From UBA4427 sp045106235 (GTDB lineage: Bacteria; Myxococcota_A; UBA9160; UBA4427), in NCBI GenBank assembly GCA_045106235.1, contig JBGCEJ010000010.1, positions 62,001 to 126,000 of the forward strand: a stretch of DNA of 64,000 nt, written 5' to 3'. Of the stretch, positions 26,357 through 34,332 are shown piece after piece (positions within the stretch are counted from its first letter, which is position 1; each line of letters begins with the position of its first letter). Position numbers and translations under genes: made by a program. Below the pieces are notes generated by a model that was given only the letters and a program-made list of their open reading frames with translations, did not search any database and was not told the origin of the DNA.

Positions 26357-29300
26357 ATGTCGGGTGCGCGTCGATTTTTCGGTTTTCTGCTGCTTTCGTT
26401 TCTGCTCGGCTGCAGTCCAAGCGATGTCGGAAATCAATCCGGATCAGGTCCGACCGCGATCGCTGCGGCGGTGGGCGTCGGTGCGGAGACGGGAGGCGCC
26501 TACCAGGTTCGCGCCGGCTCGGAAGTCGTTGTTTCGGGCAAGGACAGCGAAGGCGGGGGTGCGCCGATCCTGGAATACGAATGGAGCCAAGTCTCCGGAA
26601 CATCGGTCGATCTCTTCGAGCGCACCAATATTAGTCGCTCCTTTACCGCGCCTTCCGTTGAGGACACGCTCGTATTCGAGTTGACTGTGACGGACTCCAA
26701 GGGAAAGACCTTCGTCGATACGGTGGAAGTCGACGTGGTGCCCGTGCTGGATGACGGGAAATTCCTTCGCGATCCAAGTGTCGAGGAGGAGATCTTCTTT
26801 TTCATCTCGCCGAACTCTCCGCCGGCGACGGTGGCCGCGACGATTCCCTATTCGCTGACCGTACAGCCGATTGTTTATTGGACGGACCGCAGCGGCGGCG
26901 CTCGGTCCCAGGTTTTGGCTTCGGTCCTCGAAGTTTCGGATCAAATCGAGGCGGGTTTTACCGTCCCCGGAGATCCGGTTGACTCGACGCAGGATCGATT
27001 CGTTCTGGCCCTCCCGTTACTTGATGCCGACGAAGTCAATGTCTTCTTTCAAGATGCGCTGCGCGCGGGGCGCCTGGAACTCGAAGAAGTTCCGAACGCC
27101 CGAGTTGAACTCGAAGTTGCGCTCGTGGGCAGCGGCGATTTTGAGGTCTACGTCGGCCGGTCGGATTCTGGAAGCTACGCGCTGATCGAGGGCGCGGATA
27201 TCGTGGCAAGCGGGGAAACCCCGACCGCCGCGGGCGGGATCCTGGAGGGATCGGACGGCGAGGTTCGACTTGAACTCGAAGCGCTCCGTCAAGAACTGGG
27301 CGTCGAGTCGCGGCGCTCCGCTTCGAACTACTACGACTGCATCGATCCCGCAGCTGAGGCGGCCACGCTTTCCGGCTGGCTGACGGCGACGGGATTCGAT
27401 GGCGCAACCGATGTCACGAACGCGAAATACGTGAACAACTACGATCTCGGTTTCGGGCGCGATATGTACATGCGGGACGACGGCGCCGGGAATGTCTATA
27501 GCTACGTTGTGAACTATCCCAGCCTAGAACAGCTCCTTAAAGGGCAGGGCGAGTTCGCGACGGTGGCGATGGAGTTTAGTCCGAAGCCCGAGGGCAGCTG
27601 CGATGCGCCGACGTTCAGCGCCACGGAGAAGATTGTTAAGTTCTATGCCTTTGTGCCGGATACCACGACCGGGGAGATGGTTCGTGCCGAGAGCATGAAT
27701 TTCGATGGTCGCGGGGAGCGTTTCATGCCGGGCGTCTGCACCGCCTGCCATGACGGGAGCATTACGAATATTGCGGCCTTAGGTCAGTCGGATCTCTCTC
27801 TGATCTCGGCCGAGAATGCCGACCTGGCCGCGACGTTTATGCCCTGGGATCTTGATTCGCTGCTCTTTGCCGAAGCGGAAGACGAGGCGTTGGTCGACCC
27901 CGATCTGAATCCGGATGAATTCACGACGGCAGAGCTTGCTGCGGTCTCCTATGAGAGTCAGCAGGCAGCCTTGCGCTCCCTGAATGAGGCCTCGCTTCTC
28001 ACCTACCAGGGAGATCTTCGCCGCTACGAAGAGCCGCTGCGAATGATTCACGGTTGGTATGGAAATGAAGCCGCGCTGCCGGCGCCGATCGTGGACGACC
28101 CGATGACGGCGGAGGATGAGACGGACGATCTCTTGGTTCCGAGTCCTCTGGAAAGCGCTTCTGAAGCGACACTCACGACGCTTCCCGCGGTGGCTTTTGA
28201 TGGCAGCTATGTCCAGCCGGGATGGGCCGGCGAGGAGGCGCTCTACGAGGAGGTCTACTCGCGCTATTGCCGCATGTGCCATACGCAGCAGGATAATCTC
28301 GACAAGAATTTTGAGTCCTACGATGAATTCGTCGAGGCTGCGGCGCTCTCGGATTTCGTTTTCGTACGCGGTGTGATGCCGGCGGCGCGACTGACCCTCG
28401 ACCGGTTCTGGGTCGATTTTGCGGGCTCGGATCCCTCCGCCGCGGAAATGTTGCGGGACCATTTGATCGGGGAGGGGGTTGACCTTGCCGCCGATGCTGT
28501 GCCGGGGCAGCCTGTGGCGCAGGCGACGGTGACCCCAACCAGTGTCGATGCGGTGGACGGCGCGGGGGATCTCGTTTCGACGACGATCAACCTGGATGGC
28601 TCCGGGAGTCTCTTTGCCGAGTCTTACGCTTGGAGCGTGACTGACGATTCGGGCTGCGGCGGCAGTCCCCTGATTGCCGGGTCTTCAAGCGCCCAGGCGT
28701 CTTTCGCCGTTGATACTTCGCCCTGCGAATACACGGTCACGCTTGAAGTCGACTCCGGGATTGCGACCTCGGAGAGCGAGACGTTGGTGACGACGAACCG
28801 AACGCCCGTCACGAATAATTTCACGGCTTCGCTTTCGGGGTACACGCCCGGGGACGCGACGGTCGATGTGGATGTCTTTGCACAGCTGCCGTCGAATGCT
28901 CTGGGCGATGGGGATCTGGTACTCGGGCTGAACGATCCGGATCCGCCCTTCAACCTCGTGGTGAACGCGAATGCGTCTGAGGTTTCAGACGGCGTCATCC
29001 GCTTGGTTCTCGACTCGCGTCTCGGCGGTACGATGGATTCAGTCCAGTATCAGCTAGTGGATGCGAACGGGACCCTGGCTGAATCGATTGGCGTGGTCAG
29101 CGTTGACGTGGACGCGATCGCGCCTGTGCTTTCGACGACGGGCGGCTCTTTGACGGAATCGTCGGTGACGATTGAATGGAGCGTGCCGTCGGGATTCGTC
29201 GCGGATGATTACTCGGTCCTTCGTGATGGACCGTCTCCGGACGGCAATTTTGGCGTCATCGCAACGACTGCGTCGCTGAACTACGCCGATTCATCCCTCT

Positions 29301-30160
29301 CGAGTGGCGAAAGCTACGAATACCGCGTTGCGGCGAACCTCGACGGAGAGTCGGCCAATTCGAACGATCTCGCGGTTTCGACGGCGGTCGGGGTGCCCTC
29401 AGGCCTGATGGGGGGAGTGACGACTTCCAGCGTTTCTCTGTCCTGGACCGCAGGCCCCGGCAGCGCGCCGGACGGCTATACGGTGTACCGGGACAATGCG
29501 TTTCTCGGGACAACGACCGGCTCGGGGATGACCGCCTACGTTGACTCCAGCGTTTCGCAAAATACATCCTATTCCTACGAGGTCTCGCAGACGCGCAACG
29601 GCGTCGAGTCGGGGCGTTCGACGGCAGCGGCGATGACGACGAATACCGCGCCGGCGACGGGCTTTTCGGCGAGCCCTGATTTCGGGACGAGTGATGCGAT
29701 TGATCTGGCTTGGTCCGCGCCGGCGGGCGGGACGGCCCCTTCGAACTACCGCATCTACCGCGGAGGAGCCCTGATTCGAACCCAGAGTGGTCTCACCTAT
29801 ACCGATACGGGACTGGACTCCCAGACAAGCTATTCCTACGAAGTCGCTGCGGTGGGCGCGAACGGGGAGTCGACGCGTGTTTCGGATTCAGCGACGACGA
29901 ATCCGTCGCTGCCAGATCTCGTGGCGGTTGCCGGAAGTAGTTCTGCCACGCAGCAATCCGGCACTTATCCCAACGGCTGTTTGAATTCGGGCTGTCATCT
30001 GGGCGCGTCCAATTCGGAAATGGCGGGTCGCTTCGCGACTCCCTGCGCTTCCGACGATCTCGATATGGGCGACTGCACGTCGTCGATGAGCGGAGTGAGT
30101 ATCAACTCCGCCTTCAGAGACCTCATCCTCTTCTGGATCGCCGCCGGCGAACCGGACTGA
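26357..30160 (+). CDS. Multidomain lipoprotein with haem-binding motifs, PKD-like and Fn3 domains
   Basis: ATG 26357 follows GGAG at a 5-nt gap. The 1267-residue product has a lipobox SFLLGC. A PKD-like domain comes first (EYEWSQVSGTSVDLF). Two c-type haem motifs follow, CTACH (461-465) and CRMCH (638-642). A second PKD-like region is near 710-800, and three Fn3-like repeats near 930-1190 (SVTIEWSVPSG, SVSLSWTAGPG, AIDLAWSAPAG). The C-terminus has a CX4CH motif (Cys1208, Cys1213, His1214), a spacing known in some multihaem cytochromes. It is probably a surface or periplasmic electron-transfer or binding protein. The caspase-like gene starts 22 nt downstream. Confidence 0.85.
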   Translation: MSGARRFFGFLLLSFLLGCSPSDVGNQSGSGPTAIAAAVGVGAETGGAYQVRAGSEVVVSGKDSEGGGAPILEYEWSQVSGTSVDLFERTNISRSFTAPSVEDTLVFELTVTDSKGKTFVDTVEVDVVPVLDDGKFLRDPSVEEEIFFFISPNSPPATVAATIPYSLTVQPIVYWTDRSGGARSQVLASVLEVSDQIEAGFTVPGDPVDSTQDRFVLALPLLDADEVNVFFQDALRAGRLELEEVPNARVELEVALVGSGDFEVYVGRSDSGSYALIEGADIVASGETPTAAGGILEGSDGEVRLELEALRQELGVESRRSASNYYDCIDPAAEAATLSGWLTATGFDGATDVTNAKYVNNYDLGFGRDMYMRDDGAGNVYSYVVNYPSLEQLLKGQGEFATVAMEFSPKPEGSCDAPTFSATEKIVKFYAFVPDTTTGEMVRAESMNFDGRGERFMPGVCTACHDGSITNIAALGQSDLSLISAENADLAATFMPWDLDSLLFAEAEDEALVDPDLNPDEFTTAELAAVSYESQQAALRSLNEASLLTYQGDLRRYEEPLRMIHGWYGNEAALPAPIVDDPMTAEDETDDLLVPSPLESASEATLTTLPAVAFDGSYVQPGWAGEEALYEEVYSRYCRMCHTQQDNLDKNFESYDEFVEAAALSDFVFVRGVMPAARLTLDRFWVDFAGSDPSAAEMLRDHLIGEGVDLAADAVPGQPVAQATVTPTSVDAVDGAGDLVSTTINLDGSGSLFAESYAWSVTDDSGCGGSPLIAGSSSAQASFAVDTSPCEYTVTLEVDSGIATSESETLVTTNRTPVTNNFTASLSGYTPGDATVDVDVFAQLPSNALGDGDLVLGLNDPDPPFNLVVNANASEVSDGVIRLVLDSRLGGTMDSVQYQLVDANGTLAESIGVVSVDVDAIAPVLSTTGGSLTESSVTIEWSVPSGFVADDYSVLRDGPSPDGNFGVIATTASLNYADSSLSSGESYEYRVAANLDGESANSNDLAVSTAVGVPSGLMGGVTTSSVSLSWTAGPGSAPDGYTVYRDNAFLGTTTGSGMTAYVDSSVSQNTSYSYEVSQTRNGVESGRSTAAAMTTNTAPATGFSASPDFGTSDAIDLAWSAPAGGTAPSNYRIYRGGALIRTQSGLTYTDTGLDSQTSYSYEVAAVGANGESTRVSDSATTNPSLPDLVAVAGSSSATQQSGTYPNGCLNSGCHLGASNSEMAGRFATPCASDDLDMGDCTSSMSGVSINSAFRDLILFWIAAGEPD

Positions 30161-30182
30161 TCAGAAAGAACGGATCATAAAA

Positions 30183-31832
30183 ATGAAAATCGCGAACGAA
30201 CAAGGTCGATCGATGGGGAAGCGCACCGGAGTGGGGGGTATGGTCAGTATGCTCTGCGCGTTCACTTTCGGATGTGCCTCGCCTGTGACGGATCACCCGG
30301 AATTTGACCTGAGTCGGGAACTCTCGGAGCTCGATGTGGTGGACTGCGTGGTCGAAGGCGCTGTTCGCCAGGTCGGCCGCAGCTTCGCCTATCAAGAGCA
30401 GCCGCGTATGGCTCGGGTGACCGAGTTCGAGTGTGCTTCGATGGGGGGCACATTTGTCGCCTACGATGCCACGCGGCCGGACGCCGTCATGGAGAAATGG
30501 TTGTCGTTCGCCGAGGGGGGTGATCCCGACGCGCAGCATCGTCTTGGCCTTCTCTATGAAGGCGCGATGGGGGCCGCTCCGGACTACAAGAAGGCGGCCT
30601 ACTGGTACGGCCAGGCGGCGGATTCGGGGCATCGCGGAGCGATGTCTTCCCTGAGCGTGCTCTACGAAAAGGGGCTCGGGGTCGAGAAGGACGTGCTGAA
30701 GGCGCTGAACCTTTACCGCGAATCTTCAGGGCTCTCGGGCGATAGCCTCATGCTTTCTTCGACTGCCTATGCCGAAATTGAAGAGGCGAAGGGCGAGCTC
30801 ACGGACGAAATCGGGATGCTCCGGACTCAGCGCGAAGCGCTGACGGCGCAGGTTTCGGCTTTGACCCGCTCCTCCGCTTCCCGAGATGCGGCGAGTGCCA
30901 AGAAGGTCAAAGCGCTCCAGTCTCTTGTTTCGGATCTCAACCAGAAAGTCTCGAAGAAGGAAGAAGTGCTCGTCGCGATGCCTTCTTACAGATTGCTGCA
31001 GCGCGATGCGAATCCGTCGCGGGTGACGGAGTTTGATTTCCCGAAGTTGCCGACCAAGAAGCTTGGGAAGCGAACGGTCGGCCAGTTCTACGCTCTGGTG
31101 ATCGGGAATACGAAATACGAAAAGATGCCGGATCTCCAGACCCCGCGGAATGATGCGGAAGTGATCGCATCGCTTCTGACGAATCGGTTTGGGTTTTCGA
31201 CGCAGCTTCTCCTCGATGCCAATGAGGAAGAAATTAAGCGCGCGATTCATAAACTGAACGGCGTGGCCGGAGAGAAAGATAATATTCTGCTCTACTTCGC
31301 CGGTCATGGACATCGCAAGAAGGGGACGGATCGGGCTCGCTTAAATGGGTATTGGCTGCCGACGAACGCGGACCAAGACCAGGACGTGAACTGGGTCGAT
31401 AATTGGTGGGTGACGAATCACCTGGACACCTCCATCGCCAAGCGCGCGCTCGTGATCGCGGATTCCTGCTACGGCGGCGTCTTCTCGACGGATCTTCCGA
31501 TTGGTCCGGTGACGCAGCTTCCGCCGCTCGGTGAAGCCGATTTTGAAAAGAAGCTCGAACGAAAGAGCCGCTTCGTCTTGGCCTCGGGTGGCGAGCAGCC
31601 CGTTCTGGATGCGACGGGTCCGGGCTCGGAACATTCCGTTTTTGCGGGGGCCTTGATTGAGGTGCTGCAGCAGAGCGAAGGCCCCATGTCCGTCGTTGAG
31701 CTGTACGGGCGGGTGTTTGACCGGATGTACGATGCGCTCAAGTCGACGGGGATTAAGCAAGAGCCGGAGCTGCGCGTGATCCGCGCGGCCGGCCATCAGA
31801 GCGAGGGCGACTTTTTCTTCGTCGCGAACTAG
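30183..31832 (+). CDS. Sel1-repeat caspase-family (C14) lipoprotein
   Basis: The 549-residue protein has an N-terminal hydrophobic segment with lipobox-like TFGC (Cys31). Sel1-like repeats span about 100-185 (AQHRLGLLYEGAMGAAPDYK, AMSSLSVLYEKGLGVEKD). A coiled coil runs about 195-265. A caspase-like domain occupies about 295-545, with the dyad His375 in YFAGHGHR and Cys429 in ADSCYGG. Bacterial caspase homologues usually cleave after Arg or Lys; target and trigger here are unknown. It lies 22 nt behind the haem lipoprotein gene and is probably co-transcribed. An envelope-anchored caspase is unusual compared with cytoplasmic orthocaspases. Confidence 0.9.
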   Translation: MKIANEQGRSMGKRTGVGGMVSMLCAFTFGCASPVTDHPEFDLSRELSELDVVDCVVEGAVRQVGRSFAYQEQPRMARVTEFECASMGGTFVAYDATRPDAVMEKWLSFAEGGDPDAQHRLGLLYEGAMGAAPDYKKAAYWYGQAADSGHRGAMSSLSVLYEKGLGVEKDVLKALNLYRESSGLSGDSLMLSSTAYAEIEEAKGELTDEIGMLRTQREALTAQVSALTRSSASRDAASAKKVKALQSLVSDLNQKVSKKEEVLVAMPSYRLLQRDANPSRVTEFDFPKLPTKKLGKRTVGQFYALVIGNTKYEKMPDLQTPRNDAEVIASLLTNRFGFSTQLLLDANEEEIKRAIHKLNGVAGEKDNILLYFAGHGHRKKGTDRARLNGYWLPTNADQDQDVNWVDNWWVTNHLDTSIAKRALVIADSCYGGVFSTDLPIGPVTQLPPLGEADFEKKLERKSRFVLASGGEQPVLDATGPGSEHSVFAGALIEVLQQSEGPMSVVELYGRVFDRMYDALKSTGIKQEPELRVIRAAGHQSEGDFFFVAN

Positions 31833-31902
31833 CGCGCGTCAGACTTTGCGTCGCGCTACGCTTTCGCCGGACCGCGTGAGTGGGTCTGGAGGGAGTGAAG
31901 CG

Positions 31903-32349
31903 ATGGAAACGAACGATGTGGTGGCAGATTTTCGTGCCCAAAATCAGGACGGCAAAGAGGTGAGCCTCTCCGGGCTGCTAGAGGGTGGCCCCCTTGTGCT
32001 CTTCTTCTATCCGAAGGCGATGACCCCGGGTTGAACGCGCGAAAGCTGTCATTTCCGCGATTTGGCCGCTGAGTTCGAGGAACTCGGTGCTCAGCGCGTG
32101 GGGATCAGCGCCGATCCGGTGGATCGGCAAAAAGCGTTCGACGACAAAAATGGTTTGGGCTTTCCGCTGCTTTCGGACCCAGGTCGCGAGGTCGCGAAGC
32201 TTTTCGGGGTGAAGCGGTTCGGTCCACTCCCGAGCAAGCGAGCGAGTTTTGTGATCGATACGGACCGGAAGGTCCTGGGTGTGATCCGAAGCGAGATGGA
32301 CATGGACGGACACGCGGATCAGGCGCTTTCGATTTTGAAGTCGCGCTAG
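31903..32349 (+). CDS. Selenocysteine-containing peroxiredoxin, BCP/PrxQ type
   Basis: The frame runs from ATG 31903 (GGAGG site upstream) to 32349, 148 residues, with one in-frame TGA at 32032-32034. The context is AMTPG-U-TRESCHFRD. In the BCP family the residue after TPG is the peroxidatic Cys, so the TGA lies exactly at the active site (residue 44). Cys49, five residues later, matches the BCP resolving Cys. Homology continues without a shift after the TGA (VGISADPVDRQKAFDDKNGL, FPLLSDP). This is best read as Sec, as known for selenoprotein peroxiredoxins. It should reduce peroxides in the cytoplasm. A standard call would split it into a 43-codon fragment and an N-truncated protein. Confidence 0.88.
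32038..32059 (+). promoter_or_regulatory. Candidate bacterial SECIS hairpin of the peroxiredoxin gene
   Basis: Bases 32038-32044 pair with 32052-32059 (seven pairs with one bulged C) around a loop GCTGTCA that begins with G. The loop starts 11 nt after the TGA, nearer than the usual 16-37 nt. A second, longer hairpin lies at 32068-32095 with its loop about 45 nt away. Which one, if either, serves SelB is unclear. Confidence 0.45.
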
Positions 32350-32402
32350 GCCGCGCGGTCTGATCGCCGGAAAGAGTCTGGATGCGCCGGAATGCGCCGG
32401 GC

Positions 32403-32687
32403 CTAGTCTTCTGACTGGACGACCACGACCACGTCGCGAATCTCGGGGGCTTGGTCCGCGAGCATATCCTTCATCATGCCGGCCAGCGCATTGGGCTCCA
32501 TGATGCATTCCACGCATTGTTCATTCACGCCCTTGGCGTAGGCGACGCTGAGCTGATCGCCCTCGATTCGAAGCAGGGACACGCTGCCGCCGTCGGGTTT
32601 TACGATTTCGTCGAAGGCTTCGATCACGGCCTGGACGGCGGGGTTGACGGGGGGGAGGGCTGATGTCTCGGTCGCGGACGCACTCAT
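32403..32687 (-). CDS. NifU C-terminal-like small protein
   Basis: The 94-residue protein has a central alpha-beta domain and a CxxC pair (QCVECIMEP), the pattern of NifU C-terminal iron-sulphur scaffold domains. Its start overlaps the stop of the UGSC selenoprotein gene by ATGA, so it is translated as part of that operon. It may carry an Fe-S cluster or serve as a redox partner of the selenoprotein; both are inferences. The N-terminal 15 residues look disordered. Confidence 0.75.
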   Translation of the reverse strand: MSASATETSALPPVNPAVQAVIEAFDEIVKPDGGSVSLLRIEGDQLSVAYAKGVNEQCVECIMEPNALAGMMKDMLADQAPEIRDVVVVVQSED

Positions 32688-33250
32688 CGATCGGCTCCGG
32701 TTTTTCCGCAGAGGCGTTCGATCACCGTTGGCGCGACCGCTTCAGCGAGGTTTTGGATCTCGGAATCGCTCCACATCGCAGTGGGGATCCAAGGGTAGTC
32801 GACGACCACGAAATCGTAGTCGGGATGTCCTGAGAGTCGCGCCATGGACTGGGCTGATCCGCGGACGGCTTCATGAATGATCGGGACAGCGGCAATGCCG
32901 GCCCACTCGAGTTCGATTGCGTCGCGCAAACTGCGCGCACTGCAGGAGCCTCAACCCCCGAAGCCGGTAATCGCGACCGAGACCTCCGAAGTGAGGCGCG
33001 CCCAGTCTGTGGGTTCCGGGGGGACGGAGACGCCGGCTTTAAGGACGTGGACCGAGGCGCTCGGGTTGGCCCGTCGCTCGATTTCGTCGCCGAGGGCGAG
33101 CATGAAATCTTCGCTGCGCCCGAGGCCGTTGGTCACGAGGCCGATCACTTGGCCGTCAAGGCTTGCGGGCCGGGAAGCCAGTTCGCGGTCGCCTTTGCGT
33201 TGGAGTGGTCCGCTTGTCGGATCGAGTCCGATGAGACTTTTTTGCGTCAT
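32684..33250 (-). CDS. UGSC-family selenoprotein
   Basis: The frame is continuous from ATG 33250 (AAGGAG 7 nt upstream) to 32684 except for one TGA at 32953-32951. The context is ITGFGG-U-GSCSARSLRD, with Sec at residue 100 of 188 and a Cys three residues later (UxxC redox motif). The downstream half (DAIELEWAGIAAVPIIHE) continues in the same frame with no loss of coding character. This matches the UGSC selenoprotein family described from marine metagenomes, whose function is not known. A UxxC motif suggests thiol-redox chemistry. It overlaps the NifU-like gene by ATGA and follows the Cys-rich partner gene by 46 nt. Confidence 0.92.
32923..32937 (-). promoter_or_regulatory. SECIS-like hairpin of the UGSC gene
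   Basis: On the minus strand CGCGCA (32937-32932) pairs fully with TGCGCG (32928-32923) around a GTT loop. The loop starts 20 nt after the TGA, within the 16-37 nt range for bacterial SECIS elements, and it has G in its first position. Size, distance and loop G all satisfy the usual rules. Confidence 0.75.
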
Positions 33251-33296
33251 TCGAGCGCTCCTTCTGAGGTCGGCAGAGTCGGTGGGCTATTCGGTG

Positions 33297-34277
33297 TTAG
33301 GCCGGGTCGATGTGTTGTGTGATGGCCCAGGCGAGATGAGGGAAGAAGATCCAGGTTGAGGCCATGCCGCGGCCGCCGGCGGCCACCAATAGGAAACCTT
33401 CGGGGCCGGCGACGGAGACGGGGCGTTGGCCGGGCCCGGGATTGCGGCTCTTTTCGAAGAGGCGCTCGCGGATTTGAGTCTTGCTCCAGCCGGCTTCGAG
33501 GAAGAAGCGCTGATGCTCGGGACCGATCACCATCAGGACCGTGCCGTGTTCGAGGAAACGGTCCGCATAGACGCCCTTGCGCATTAACTCGTCGAGCCAA
33601 ACATCACAGATGGCTTCCGGACTTCGGCTCTCGAAGTCGGCGACCTCGGCGACGCTCATTGCGGAATGGACGGTGACCGCGCTTTGGTCCCGACGGAGTC
33701 CTCGGTCGACATGGAGCGGTGTCCAGTCGCTTGCCGCCTCGTTTTCGCCGAAGCAGAAGGAGTAGCGGAACGGGCTCGCGAAGCTCGCGCGATCGAGAAA
33801 GCCTGGAATCGCTCGGCACACGTTTCGGATGACGAGGCGAAGCGCGCGGCCGATCGTGGCATTCGCGCGAAAGCCGGGTCCGAAGCAGCCTTCGCCGCAT
33901 TCGATGTCGATCTCGTCTCGAACCGGTCCATTGACGACGACGATTTGCGAAGCGCCCGAGAGGGTGCCCGTGGTGCTATGGCAATTGCCTTTCTCGTGAA
34001 GGTGAGCGCGAACGGCGGCGACGACGATGGGGAAATAGCTGGGACGGCATCCGGCCATTACGGCGTTGATCGCCGCTTGTTCCGCGGTCACCACGACTTC
34101 GCGGGTGGCGACTTCGCCGAGGATGGCATCCGGAGCGAGTCCGGCGACTGCGAGGAAGGCCTCGACTGCCTCGGGTGTGGGGGGCACGATCGGAAGCCCG
34201 TCGGTCCAGCCGCGGGCGTCGTAGTCTTCGGCCAGGGCCGCATAGTCTTCGTAGGCGTGGCGTTCAGCGTTCAGCAT
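33297..34277 (-). CDS. Cys-rich protein of unknown function in the UGSC operon
   Basis: I chose ATG 34277 (MLNAERHAYEDY); an in-frame upstream start at 34373 overlaps the phosphoesterase gene. The 326-residue soluble protein has several Cys in conserved-looking contexts: AGCRPSYFPIV, GNCHSTTGTLSGASQ, IECGEGCFGPGFRANAT, NVCRAIPG. No signal peptide or TM segment is visible. It lies 46 nt before the UGSC selenoprotein in the same direction and probably forms a functional pair with it. I do not recognise a characterised family. Confidence 0.75.
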   Translation of the reverse strand: MLNAERHAYEDYAALAEDYDARGWTDGLPIVPPTPEAVEAFLAVAGLAPDAILGEVATREVVVTAEQAAINAVMAGCRPSYFPIVVAAVRAHLHEKGNCHSTTGTLSGASQIVVVNGPVRDEIDIECGEGCFGPGFRANATIGRALRLVIRNVCRAIPGFLDRASFASPFRYSFCFGENEAASDWTPLHVDRGLRRDQSAVTVHSAMSVAEVADFESRSPEAICDVWLDELMRKGVYADRFLEHGTVLMVIGPEHQRFFLEAGWSKTQIRERLFEKSRNPGPGQRPVSVAGPEGFLLVAAGGRGMASTWIFFPHLAWAITQHIDPA

Positions 34278-34332
34278 CACCCCAAACGGTACACCTCGGA
34301 TTCGCCGCCCGCATGGGCCTTCCTGAGGGCCT

